Of a DNA stretch of 64,000 nt, positions 36,201 through 53,340 are shown piece after piece. Under the pieces are notes generated by a model. It was not told the DNA's origin, searched no databases, and saw nothing but the letters and a program-made list of their open reading frames with translations. This DNA is from Apostichopus japonicus (lineage: Eukaryota > Echinodermata > Holothuroidea > Aspidochirotida > Stichopodidae). The stretch spans positions 29,597,666 through 29,661,665 of the forward strand of contig NC_092579.1 of assembly GCF_037975245.1 (NCBI RefSeq), given 5' to 3'. Numbering within the stretch: position 1 is the first letter of the stretch; each line of letters opens with the position of its first letter. Made by a program: the position numbers and the translations under genes.

Positions 36201-36471
36201 TGAACTTGCTGACTACGTCCGCCATCCATTCTTCTTCCAAAATAAACTTATCTTCTTCCAAAAGCTTCTCAATCACAGCTTGATGGGCCTCTTCTATTGC
36301 TTCTAAATTTGTATTCGCTTTCTCTAAGAGTTCCTTCACAGAGTCTATTCCTGCGTCCTCTCTAATGAGAGTAGAAATAGAATTAATTGCTCTAGTCAAG
36401 GTCCCCTTCTTATTCCTGCGCCGTATTAACAGCGTCTTCATCGTAAGGGCCTCATCTGTTGACATCTTCAA
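33205..36471 (-). pseudogene. BEL/Pao gag-protease-RT polyprotein (1088 codons open)
   Basis: Uninterrupted. Order: acidic and coiled-coil-like N-terminus; gag core (about residues 190-370); CCHC knuckles CFACDDDHRIFDC (near 402) and CFRCLFPGHSVAKC; aspartic protease ILDSGSDTTLC (near 511); RT with VADVEAMFHQV (near 837), FGATSSPACAGYAL and NFYVDDLLAS (near 921). The catalytic YVDD is present. The frame breaks near 33205 at the start of RNase H. The start ATG lies 17 bases inside the LTR edge, which is unusually close. Listed as pseudogene because downstream pol is broken. Confidence 0.85.
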
Positions 36472-36488
36472 TTATAGATTTTATTTAC

Positions 36489-37056
36489 TGTAAATCAGTA
36501 TAGATTTCTTTATTCCGTATTCCTGTAATCCAAAGATTATTCAACGCAGAAGAAATGTTGAGTCGATTCGTGGTTTATTTAAATTTGATATCTGGTAACT
36601 ATCTGGTAATCTGTTAATCTGCTAATCTGTCAATCTGTCAGTCTGGTAACTAAACAAATAAAAACGAAACATACGTTTGTAATTAAACAATCAGGAAATC
36701 GATTAATGAATAAGTCAATTATTGAAGAATATATACATAAATCCAAATCATACACAATAAATAATCATGTATGCAACAAATATACAACGTTATATCAATA
36801 AAAACACAACTTACATAAAATCTTTGGTTTAACACTGGAAAATACTTCTTGCTTCAATACGTTCTTGATATCGACTGAACTCAAATTACGGTAAATGACC
36901 GTAAGACAGAACCAACGAAAACAACAAATTTCAAACAAATACTTACACACGCACGCACACTCGCACAGACACGCACACGCGCAGTAGCACTGCAACTTTA
37001 CATGACGCACACTTCGTAACAATACACAAACAACACATCGTGTGAGCGCGTTTACA
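36489..37056 (-). repeat. BEL/Pao 5' LTR, full length
   Basis: 568 bp. Its first 165 bases on the plus strand match 31211-31375 almost exactly (tatagatttctttattccgt and onward, to gtctggtaactaaa). It ends in TTTACA at the target duplication. No tRNA primer-binding site is seen at its inner edge: only 17 bases separate it from the gag start codon. Confidence 0.8.
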
Positions 37057-37112
37057 CAAGGCAAAAACACCAACAAATGTCACTTTTGAGGAACCTTGAG
37101 ATCTCCTCTGTC

Positions 37113-38035
37113 AATTATTCTTGTGAATGTTTGTGATTAAGATCATTATAAAGATTGTTAGGATTGTTTGTTAAGATTATTAACTTCAATTAGCGTCAAT
37201 TCGATTATTTCATCATTGTAGATGCTACTTTTAACTTTTCTTTTTCTATTCTTAAGTTTTTCTCTCATTTTTTTATTTTTGGGGAGTCTCCTACTTTGTT
37301 AAGCCTTGCAGGCCAAGGAGACTTCCCATCACACTGTAAATTGTGATGAAACAAATAAATATACAAAAGCAATTCCAGATCATTCCCTATCTCCATGGAT
37401 TGTACACGGCGAACTAGAAATTGGATATGGCTAAGACTCCTGTCAAAAAATGCTTGTGCAATTTTTTTTTTAGTGATTTTAGAGAATCAGCAATAAAAGT
37501 AATTACAAATGATAAATTAGCAAGGGGATTGTTTCTATTCTTATTTCCGTGTGATGCTCCTGATAACCACACAGAAAATGACAATTAATGTAACATCTTG
37601 ATTTCAAAACTTCACAAAACCAGTCACAAGAACCAGACATTAAACCTGCCACAGCACTGTTACCCCTTTAGTTGCAATTAAGCCTCATCTGTTTTGCTGT
37701 ACTTGCATGGATACCATCACTACATGAGACATTTATTTAAATCTCCTGTTTTACATGCAGGAAACAAATCACCTAATATGAAACACAGTATGATAACGTT
37801 GATAAGAGGCAGTCAGAATTCAACGTTCAACCCTTATTATCTTGACCATATCTTGACCACTGTAAAAACTACATCTACACGCTACTCACAATGTGGTATT
37901 AAAACTGAACAAAACTGATTCCCTATTTGAAATGATGGGGATCTAGGACAGCCAATCTGAGGTTTAATCCACCAAACAAGGCAAAAACACCAACAAATGT
38001 CACTTTTGAGGAACCTTGAGATCTCCTCTGTCAAA
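37113..38035 (+). repeat. Tandem duplication, copy 2 (compact, empty sites)
   Basis: Matches in order 25746-26178, 27735-27838, 30904-31210 and 37057-37111. It lacks the hAT, the BEL and the 1.55-kb segment, so it records the state before those insertions. It ends with gagatctcctctgtc at about 38035. Confidence 0.8.
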
Positions 38036-38117
38036 AAGAGATTTGGCTTAAATATTCCTTCTTACGGAACGTCAGGGAGGGCTATGTTTGTCTCCATTTC
38101 AAGGAGAGGTACAGTAC

Positions 38118-38197
38118 AAGAGAATCTTCATTGATCTCTGCTCCATCCTCTTTATCCACAAGTATCACATCTTCAGCAAGTTTAAATTCCTTCTTTG
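38118..38197 (-). CDS. CIDE-N-like exon
   Basis: Acceptor atatgatacag, then AKKEFKLAEDVILVDKEDGA and EINEDSL. This fits the middle of a CIDE-N domain, whose family pattern is a helix ending in a leucine, then a short strand with LV, then EDG, E and D residues. CIDE-N is a ubiquitin-like fold used for pairing in DNA-fragmentation-factor proteins. The 3' border is uncertain: GTACTG after CTT is a weak donor, and otherwise the frame closes at about 38082. The rest of the domain was not found, so this is one exon of a larger gene or a pseudogene piece. Confidence 0.4.
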
Positions 38198-39246
38198 CTG
38201 TATCATATATGAAAGAAAACAGAATAAAAACCAGCAAGCAACCATACTTTTTTATTAAGTTATCCATGGCAGTCATTTATATTAATTAGGTCTATCTTGT
38301 TAGGAATTTTCCCTGAAATAAGTCTGTACGCATTAAACTTAACAGCCCTTGACCTTGTACCATTTAAGTTATTCCCTTTAGTTGGCCTGCACAGAGAGCA
38401 TCATGTCTAACTCATTCTCAAATAGTCCTTTTTCTCAGCAAACTGTTTGTTTGCAAGATAGTGAATACAAACAGAAACATAAAGACAATGAGTTGGAGCA
38501 TCATTTGTCTGTATTTGTAATTGAAATGATGACCAACTGCTGATTTATTATGGATTTTCCCTAATGAGGCAATTGACCAACATATAATGGTAATAAAACT
38601 ATCAAGTAGACTGCAACACACTCACCTTGCATATGCCATGCAGAAAAAGCCTACAGTCATATCACATTGACCTGCAGTGTTTCCCTTTCAAAATCGAGAT
38701 TGACGATGTAAATATGCAATGAAGCGCTTCAACATGATCTACCTGTTTTGCCTCACTAAGTATGTACTTTAGACATATATGCTTTCTTTTTCAGTCCAAA
38801 GTTGGCCGAAAGCAACATAAAATTTTGAGCACAAAATGTCTGCTGTGTCAAGTTCTTTCATGCCTTAAATTGACACATTTATCGATAAGCTAACTGTAGA
38901 CTGTAGTGTAGGCCTAAGTATACAGTAGGCCTACATCCATTGACTTTCGATGCTGTTGCTACGCTGTCCTAGTACTAGTAATATAGTAGTAATATACAGC
39001 ACTATAGCCTAGGGCCTTCGACAACCACTATCCTAGACCTAAAGTTACGCAGGAGGCGTATGTCTGTTTGGCATCTGCCTATGATGAAGTAATGTTAGTA
39101 ATCTTCTCTTGCCTTCGTACCCTCAGTCGTAGATTTACTATCCTTTCACGATAAATTAAAACCTATAGCCTACACCTTTATCTCCAAAACGATTGCTTAC
39201 CGGTTTCAATCAAATCGATATTTCTATACTAAGTAGTAAGACTCTG

Positions 39247-39485
39247 TAGCATGGACACTTCGAAATTCGGACACCTAGGCCTAAGCCTTAAAACTTTAAA
39301 ACTATAACTTCATTTTATTGACAAATATGTTAGTACATACTTGCACACGGTCATTTTGGAGAGAAAATAACTGTAGCTTCGTAGTTTTTCGTGAAATTGG
39401 CTCTGGCTGTAGGTTGTCATGGTGAAATCGTGGATTTATTAGGGGTGTCCAAACTTCGAAGTGTTCCGAACTTCGCAATACAGAT
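39247..39485. mobile_element. Relative of the TTCGAAGTTCGG element
   Basis: Left end cacttcgaaattcggacac, right end gtgttccgaacttcgcaata. The interior (ttgacaaatatg..., ggagagaaaataactgtagcttcgta) matches 15190-15360 closely. Non-coding. It gives the undisturbed form of the element split at 14.1-15.4 kb. Confidence 0.45.
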
Positions 39486-39714
39486 TATACCAGCTAGCTG
39501 CGCAGACGATATTTATGGTAATTACTGCCACTACTATGGACCAATTAGGAGTCCCGGTTTGTGTGACATATGTATTTGAGAGAAAGTTGAACAGGGATTG
39601 GCTGAAACTTCTACCTGAAGGAGGTTGAAAGGTCAGATTGTATTCTTAGGTGTAAATTCAACACCGACAAATTAAATTCAAAATTTCAACACCGGAGTTT
39701 TTGCAGTGTGAGAG

Positions 39715-39815
39715 GGGAGAGTTGGAAGGGTCCTGGTGGGAGGGGAAAGTTGTACAAGTGCTGGTGGGAGGGGGAGAGTTGAACGGGTCCTGGTGGGAGG
39801 GAGAGTTGGACGTAC
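39715..39815 (+). repeat. ~29-bp minisatellite, about 3.5 copies
   Basis: Units of gagagttggaagggtcctgg plus tgggagggg, repeated with changes. Confidence 0.7.
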
Positions 39816-40632
39816 TCCATTATACCCCACATTCACCTCCCGCAGCCTTAAAGTCACACCCAAGCTAAAAGCGTACACTATAAACTTCCGAGAAAGAAAC
39901 AAGTCAGCTATAGATACCTGGCTTCAATAACTAACACCACTCACTATCCCTGACATATCCCACCCGTCTGCCATGAGTAGACATCCATGAAAGAACCGGG
40001 CACGAAAACCTAACAACAAAATTGATTGTGCTTTTTACGTGATCCGCCATGCGGGATACAAAACGTCACGGCCAAACGGCACTACCGAACCATCCCATTC
40101 TGACAAACGAAACTCAGGTCTAGCGAGCCAAAAAAACATACGCCCGCCGACCTGCAGAGACAAAACGCCCAACCCCCCCACTCAAACATTCAAAAACCTA
40201 CAAAAGGACGACCCGCACGCAGCGAAACGAAAAACCCCTCCCCAGCACACCAGCGTCCAAAAATTGATTGTGAACGACAGTCACCTTACATCGAGACTGG
40301 AACCGTATGATAATGACGATGTTTCCCGTTAAGTATCAAGTGTCCAGTGGAAGAGGAAAGCATACTGCAGATGATTAGTTTAAAGGTTAGAGAGTGGGCA
40401 ATCTACAGTGTATTTTTATGTGGAAGTATCTATACTGTGTAACGTGTACCTTCAAAGAACAGATACCAGTTTAAAGGTCTCCAACAAGACATGAACGTTT
40501 CAGTTACACACGACAGCTAAGTATGTGGGTTATATCTTCCAACAATAGCGAAAGCATTCCGCAAGGTAAGACAACTGGTAGTAAAATTTGCATATGACTA
40601 TGGCAGTTATGTACCCAGTGGAGTGATCCTCA

Positions 40633-40639
40633 TATAAAA
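40633..40639 (+). promoter_or_regulatory. Candidate TATA box of the lectin gene
   Basis: TATAAAA lies 40 bases before the first ATG of the lectin gene (40679), so a start of transcription about 25-30 bases downstream would give a very short 5' UTR. Plausible, but AT-rich DNA makes chance matches common. Confidence 0.4.
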
Positions 40640-40678
40640 ACAAATAGCAGACGGCTATACAGTTGTTTTATCCAATCA

Positions 40679-42979
40679 ATGCGCCCTGTCAACATGTTGA
40701 AATTCATAGCTTATGTAGTCTGCATAATTGTGGCTGTACAAGCCAACGGCGACTATTTGTGTAGTCGTAGCTGCCCACCATTTTGGACATCGTTTGGTCG
40801 AAGCTGTTACAGGTAACTATATGAATATTGTCTATTCTCCATCTCTTTATACTGTATTTATATTTCGACGAAGAAATGTAAAATGTTCAAAGAGTTGCGA
40901 GCGAAACGTTACCTTTATGTTAGGATGATGCCAGTTGTAATGCAAAGGCGAGACCAACAAGGTTTTATCATTTTTGTTTTTTGCGATACCCCTTGATCGC
41001 CGAGAGGGGATGTACAACCCCCATAACCCTAACCGCAATAACGTTAATAACATTGGTGCGTCGTGAAAATTCAACATTTTTACCTATATAGGCTACTATA
41101 GTATAACATTTGTCACGATATTTGTTATGTTAGTTGCGCAGAAAAACGCCCACTCTTCGTCAAAACAGGATAAACACAAGCTTTCTATTCAGACACGAAA
41201 CCTGGGTTGAAGTCGCCACAGATTATAATATGTGGTGTTTAACTGTGAAAAGCTTTACATTGATCAAAATGTATGTGCAATCTAGCTTTATTTGCTTGTC
41301 ACATACTATAGTAGCGGTTTGATCTTGGAGACTGAAATTTCGACGACATCGAAGTACAATTCGAGTTTTTCGATTTACTAACATATCGCAAGGAATAACC
41401 CCAAAGTAATTTTTTAGCTGCTATAAAAGAAAAGTACTCTTTAACATACGAAACAAAGCATTCTTTTTCTCGAATTAAAGTGATATTTATTATATATATT
41501 TCTTTCTTCTTCTCAGATACTTTGGTCAACCTAGAACATGGATCGAAGCTGAAGAGGCATGCAAGGGTTTTGCTGGAACCAGAGGGCTAGGTCACCTAAC
41601 ATCTATTGTTTCTGAGGACGAAAACTCTTTCATTACGCAATTGGTGATGTACAGCCGGACTGTAGTAAGCGGGTAGGGGCGCAGTAATATAGAAATTCTA
41701 CTAAGTCATTTTAGGTTACGAATTTAAACTATTCTTGTGATAGACTGCGACAAAGTACGAACAATGGATTGAATTAATTGAAATAAATGAGAAAAATATT
41801 CTTTCATATCAAGCAGAATATCTGACCTTTCAAACGATTGGTTTGTGTTTGAAAAATATTCCCGGTAATGGATATCGAGCTCATAGCCAGCTTGTCAAAT
41901 TTAGAGGGGCAGTGTTTGTTTGGAGGGGCAGAATTTTCGAGGGGGCATTTGCATGGTCCATTAGTGAAACCATTAATTTGAAGAAAAACAAAAGAATTGG
42001 GAGAGGGGGGCATAATCGAATTGGGGGTGTGGCAGGGGCCCGGGGGCGGGGAGCAGTGTCCCAGAATGCCCCCGGCCAGTCGATAAAAGTTGAACTTACT
42101 TCTTCATTTTGTTTAGTGACCATCATGAAGCTGCATGTCCAGTCGACCGCCGCCATGATGGATCTGAAGAACTGTTGAACAATGTTACAGAAGATGAAGG
42201 AAATGAACAAACAGATGGACGACCAATAATTCAAGATCCAAAAGAAGATGGAAATATGGAAGAAGCAGCCACCCATGATGAACACGTAACACAGGTTATC
42301 CCTACAACAATCCAGGTATTTCAATGACGTTTGTGTTTAAATCTCAAACACATTAACAATAGTATTCTGGTTAAAAGTGTCTATACTGAAAGTCCCATAT
42401 GTTTGCACTCAAGAACTCACTATTAAATATTTGATGCAAACTATAGTTTGAGGCAAATATTGCCATGTACAAGACGATGAAATTGTTTGAATTTAGTAAC
42501 AAATCGGTTTTCTTTTTGACTTGGTTCTATATCCATCCTACCATGGCCACATGATTCATTCAATCTTTGATATCGACCTCCATAGTATATAATTTTATAT
42601 AATTGAAAATATATCCCCCCTTTTAATTTTCTATCTCTAGCAAACGTTAACTTGGATTGGACTTAGTGACCACAGGAGAGCGGAGGAATTCTCCTGGACG
42701 GATGGTACCAAGCTGAGCTTTACCAACTGGATTGGCCAACAGAATATAGAAAATGTAGAAAACCGGGATAACCGCGATTACAAAGGAAAAAAGTACGAAA
42801 AAGGCGACGAACGTGAGAGAAGGTCTACCGATAAATCTGCGCAAATTTCTGGCGGTAACTCTTGTGCGCATATCGTTCCCGTGGTTAACGCCGTCGGAAG
42901 TCCACGCACTTGGGAGAAATGGGCGTGTAATGACACTGCTGTGATATCGCCATTTGTTTGCAGAATACAATGGATATAA
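40679..42979 (+). CDS. Secreted C-type lectin with an inserted acidic exon
   Basis: Four exons in phase: 40679-40812, 41517-41672, 42117-42294 and 42641-42979, 268 residues from the first ATG (a second ATG at 40694 gives a cleaner signal peptide, MLKFIAYVVCIIVAVQANG). No transmembrane segment. Exon 1 starts the lectin fold with SCPPFWTSFGRSCYR; exon 2 has RTWIEAEEACKGF and HLTSIVSEDENSFI; exon 4 has LTWIGLSDHRRAEEFSWTDG, FTNWIG, NSCAHI, WEKWACND and PFVCR. Exon 3 adds about 59 acidic, histidine-containing residues between two parts of the fold, and exon 4 has a long charged loop. The EPN or QPD sugar motif is not seen; the WND-like site is present as WACND. Family role: sugar binding and recognition outside the cell. 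Confidence 0.85.
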
Positions 42980-45207
42980 CGCACTGAGGTGGTTTGACAG
43001 TTTGATAAGAATGACTCTCTGCGTATATCTGCTCATTGATTGTTCAGATTTATAACAAATATATTCATGAAGCTAATTAAACTCTTCTATGTTGCTGTTG
43101 ATTATTTTGTTTTTGTTCTTGGTCCAACTATTGAGATGAAGTTAACACATACAGTTGGCACAATTCCCTCAAGTCTAAATTCATCGTTTTCAAATTCACA
43201 TTATTCAACCAGCGTGAATACAATTATCTGAGATAAACGTTGGCAAAGGTTTTCCTATACCTGTTAAGCAAAGACCTCCAGGTATTTAACTTACGTTAAC
43301 CAAGTTTGCGACAGTCTCAGTTATATTTGCTTTTCTATCGATTCATTGCATTCATAGAAATGCCTTCGCCTTCGCAAACTGGCAGCACTCTCGGGTAAAT
43401 CGGAGTGCGTTGCAAATTATGTCCACAATCAACCCCCACCCCTGCTTCGATCTATATATTGACAAAAGGAACTACAAAGATACATTTAATGTATTTTGTT
43501 TAATGATCTACTCCTTATTCTTATAATAATAGTAATAATCAATCGGGTAATGCTAGCACTTGAGATGCAGTACACCCGGCAGCATTACGCATGCTATACC
43601 CACCACCGTTTAAAATATTATTGTTGTCACCTCCACCCAGTACGGAATCAGCACCATGCAGGTGCATGTAAATCATTACTTAATAAACCTTTGTATATCA
43701 TATCCGCGATATTAATTAATCAATTGGTTACATTTTAATTGTTATCACATAACAGCTATATACATCTAATCTACTATAAGGTAAACCTGTGGTTGTATTA
43801 AAAAACCGTCACCACATATAGCTTTCTACATCAATCAAATTATGGGTGTGGTAGGGCCCTATGGCTTAACTATGTGTATTATAGGGTTCGTCAATACATA
43901 GAAACTATATACATCTTATCCAACATAGGTAAACTTTATGTTTGTATTAAAACCACCGCCACATAAACCTTTATAAATCATACACACCTTATGTATTATT
44001 ATTATTAATACTGAAATAGGTACATAATATAAAGCGTCACTTCATAAAAATTGTTTTACATCTGATCCATCATTTTGTCAGCATATGATCGTATTAACAC
44101 CATTACCAAATAAATACACTATGATATAAATAATTAATTACAGATAAATACACTATTACCAAATAAATACACAATATAAATTAATACATTAAATGCAACA
44201 AATGGGTGTCTCAGAGGACCTATCGATTAACCAAATACAGTGCACTGTATTCGTCACTACGTAAAATTGTATACATCTAATCCACCCTCATTGTTAACAT
44301 ATGGGTATATTCAAACCATCATATCAAATTAATTGATCTCATGGTTCAACTCACTGGTGTGCTAAACAGCCCCATACCTTCTGGTACAAATCACCCGTTA
44401 CCAAATAAAATATACATATATTATATTTCACATCACCTACCCTTAACTCAAATTGGAGCAGTAAAGTACATCCACCTCCTCCTCTTATGTGGGGCCATAT
44501 TATAACAATCAATGAATCTAATAGGTAAATTACATCCATTTCCGCACTTACTGGACTCGTATATGTGAACTACAGCCAAATGCTGCAGTTACACGCGTTG
44601 AAAACCATGGTTTTGTTTGTGGCAAAACGGCCTTTTTGGTGACAATTTTACACGAGTTTTATCATGCGATTATAATTATATCATTGAAGATCAACATTTA
44701 TGAACTCACAGGACTATATTTCTGAAGTTTGGGACTAAGGAAGTCTTCAAAGCCCCTGTGCTACCACATCAAACACTTGGAATGCCTATAGTACTACACA
44801 CATTACCACTATTTCCACAGTACATGCATGCCAGACTTATAAGCCCTGCAGTCATGTATGGGTTGTTTGCATTTGAGAACATGCTGGACGATGGATGAGA
44901 GAGTAAGTGGAACCTAACCTTCTTCTTCTCTTCATGGCGATAGAAACTACAAAACAATCGATGTATGTACAGAATGGCTGGGTGGTTGAATTATAAGCAA
45001 AATGAGCACCACAGCTATAGGCCCATACCCCCAGCCTAGTCATATTCCCCTGGCTGAATGAATCGAACTGGAACATTCTAGCTACTATAGTAAGTCATGT
45101 TATATATAACACATCCACCACCGCTAGTGGCATCCATGCATACATACAAATCAAATCGTTACGGGCTCCTCCTCATTGTGCAGCAGACTACAGAGCAGGC
45201 AGAGCTT
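42980..45207. other. No gene recognised between lectin and SRCR genes
   Basis: AT-rich. The lectin 3' UTR probably lies at the start; AATAAA occurs near 43682. From 43780 to 44340 short motifs such as tacatctaatccac and taaaccttt recur loosely, without a clear period. Low-complexity DNA follows. Confidence 0.35.
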
Positions 45208-50864
<5,657 letters not shown>

Positions 50865-52659
50865 CTAGAATATTAAAAATATTAAAAACAAAAACATATC
50901 CATAAAGAAAGAAAAAAACCCATGTCTATTAAGACATACACACACATGTATATCAACAACAAGACATATATGATAAATCAAAATGTGTACTACGTTGATA
51001 CTTTCGGGAATTATTAATGCCCCCCCCCCCCCCCTATAAATTAAGTGCATACGCTTGGGACTGTTACGCACGAAATTAAGATGCAACAGTGTATACATTG
51101 GCCTGGACGAATCCATAATTACAAGTCTAAGTTTTTTTTAACAAAACATTCGCTTTTATGTCATTCATTTCTCAGCCTCTCTAAACTGGGACACCGTGTC
51201 GGCTTAATTTGTACAAATTGAACTATTTTTGAGTATTTCTGTAAATGTGGCAAATTTACAGACTATTAAGTACTGGAAAATATTTGAAATATTTCATCAT
51301 CAAAGTATATTTGACGTGGCTGCAATTTTATTAAAAGAAACTTTTGCTACAAACAAAGACGGAATCAAGAAAGTAGTTTCTTTACTTTCGTGTGTTTTTC
51401 TGATCTTACTCCCACCCCCACTTTTTTTTTTTGCTTCCTTGTTATTGTGTCATCGATGAAATGAAACATGAGCACTGTCGTATCATAAAATACTACCAGC
51501 AAACTTGATTAAATAGACATTCTCTTGAGATTTTGTCTCTTACAAATCAGTAAATTCATATGTTAATAGGGAATAAAATGTATTAAGTAACTAATAATTA
51601 TACATAGAAGTACCAGTACGTACCAAAGAAACAATATCTTACATTAGAATAGAGTAGCTGTGGAATTAGTTCAAGTCTGCGCAAAAGTAGTAATAAACTG
51701 ATAGGCGGAAGGAAAGTCGTACAAGAGCAAAAAAAGAGAAAAAAAAGAGAGAAAAGAATATAATTGCCTAAAATGCCTATAATTCAACGTTACAAATGGA
51801 CATGTATTGATAAAACTTTACAAACTTAAATAGATGAACTGTATGACCGGGGTTATGTTTATCTTCTTAGGACATGCTCACATTATTTGATCCAAATCAA
51901 GCAGGGATTTCATTTGTGTAAAACAATAGAATTAATGGGTTTTATGATAATACCATCCTATGAGCTCTGGGTTTTCAAACTATACCATTACAGCCTGACG
52001 ACCATCATTCCACGGGTTCCTTTACGTAAGCAAAGGAATACCATGGCAGCTACCACATAATCAATTTCTCATCTTTATTTACAGGTTTGACAGGTTATAC
52101 AAGAAGGTTTCCTCAAAATGTCACAACTTCGATAAGATGCCAAAATAGATGTGAAAATAGTTGAAATTTCGAGAGACAATAAAAATTCGTATATTCAAGA
52201 CAATTTTTATAAACCATTTTTGGTATAAAATAGTTGCTCATCTTATTAGGCCAAATGTCGAAAGTTTGACACGAGAGGTCGACATTTCGAGAAACAAGTG
52301 GAAAATAAACTTATATGAAACAAATAATTTCGACATAGCCTAAAAATATATTTGTGACAAAGTTGTCCACTTTTGCAGGTTTTCAATTTGCAAACGTTCG
52401 ACATGAAAATACAACATTTCCACTTTTCTTAATACGACAGTTAAAAGTGAAAGAAACCAGTTGAAATCTACAGATGATTGTTTCGAAATTTAAATTTGGG
52501 TAATATGAAACATGAACAAATTAGTTATAAAAGGTGCAAAGTTCGAGAAAAACGAAAAAAAAAAAAAAAATGCCGAGAGAATAAAGTTCCAGATCAAACA
52601 GCGACTACTTCGAGGAAATGGTCAGCATCTTACAAGTTATACAAAAAAATCCGTGGGAA
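50865..52659. other. No gene recognised
   Basis: AT-rich DNA upstream of the CUB exon. A C homopolymer lies at 51020-51034. 52085-52460 repeats short phrases such as gttgaaatttcgag and catttcgag with loose similarity. Missing upstream exons of the SRCR gene were sought here without success. Confidence 0.35.
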
Positions 52660-53054
52660 CAGTGGCGGAGCGTCCATACAGTCAGGGGGGGCGGATGCCC
52701 CCCCCCCCCTGACGGACTCAAATGGACTGCTGGCGCCCTTTTCAGCTTTTTACCACTTTTTACTTATTCGCGATTATTGACTTTTTTATTGCGCTCTCAT
52801 CTACCTATTGACATTTGTCACATTTTGTTGATGTAATTTTCTGACAAAATGGCGATGACACCTATTTATTCTTCGTTTATCTGCAAATTAGCAAGGCCCG
52901 GAAAGGGTCATTTCCGGCGATCTAGAGTGTATCTTTACTCAAAAAATTTATGTATGCTCCGCGCCAACCAATGATGGCGCTCAGCTTAGATAGTGTCGAA
53001 AGCGCCCCTACAGACCATTCTCGCCCCCTCCCTGACCAATATCCCCCTCCACTG
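52660..53054. mobile_element. hAT-type MITE, copy 3
   Basis: Same family as 16820-17205, with left end CAGTGGCGGAGC. It has its own perfect 8-bp target duplication CGTGGGAA (52652-52659 and 53055-53062), so it is an independent insertion. The right end is decayed (ctccactg). Confidence 0.8.
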
Positions 53055-53340
53055 CGTGGGAACAATATTAATACGCTGGTGGTCTCAAATGATGTTCCTG
53101 CATTGCTTTAAAACTTAACAACCATACATTTTTTGATATGCAATAAAACAATTAGGATTTGTTAAAAAGGGATTCACTCTAACACGTGGGCATGTATAAC
53201 TGTTTTTTTTTTTGTTCTTTTTTGCTTTATATGTCTGATGAAAGAGGAAGCTCTTTTCTCGGCAGCCTGGTGATGAAATTTCTCCAGGAAGCTTTAAACA
53301 AACAAAATTGAAAAAAAAGTAGGTTCGATATCATACATAC

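Larger units (their letters stand above)
31211..37056 (-). mobile_element. BEL/Pao LTR retrotransposon, defective
   Basis: Bounded by TGTAAA at 31211 and TTTACA ending at 37056, with target duplication CAAGG at 31206-31210 and 37057-37061. The paralogous empty site at about 37975 has CAAGG once (accaaacaaggcaaaaac). Coding runs on the minus strand: gag, protease, RT, RNase H and integrase, the BEL/Pao order. The 5' LTR (36489-37056) is full length; the 3' LTR is cut to about 165 bp and fused to integrase. Several lesions make it non-functional. Confidence 0.9.
25746..37112 (+). repeat. Tandem duplication, copy 1 (expanded)
   Basis: Sequence from the LINE B 3' UTR to gagatctcctctgtc (about 37097-37111) is repeated as a compact copy at 37113-38035. 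Copy 1 is larger because it holds the hAT element at 27839-30895, the BEL at 31211-37056 and 1.55 kb at 26179-27733 absent from copy 2. Outside these the two copies differ at few positions. Confidence 0.8.

Noticed and set aside
37113-37380. An independent second insertion of LINE B
   Set aside because: The match continues into the DNA flanking LINE B, so it was copied by segmental duplication, not by a new insertion.
53200-53330. LINE 3' tail-like A-rich sequence
   Set aside because: Only an A-rich end is visible; no coding part or tandem tail supports it.
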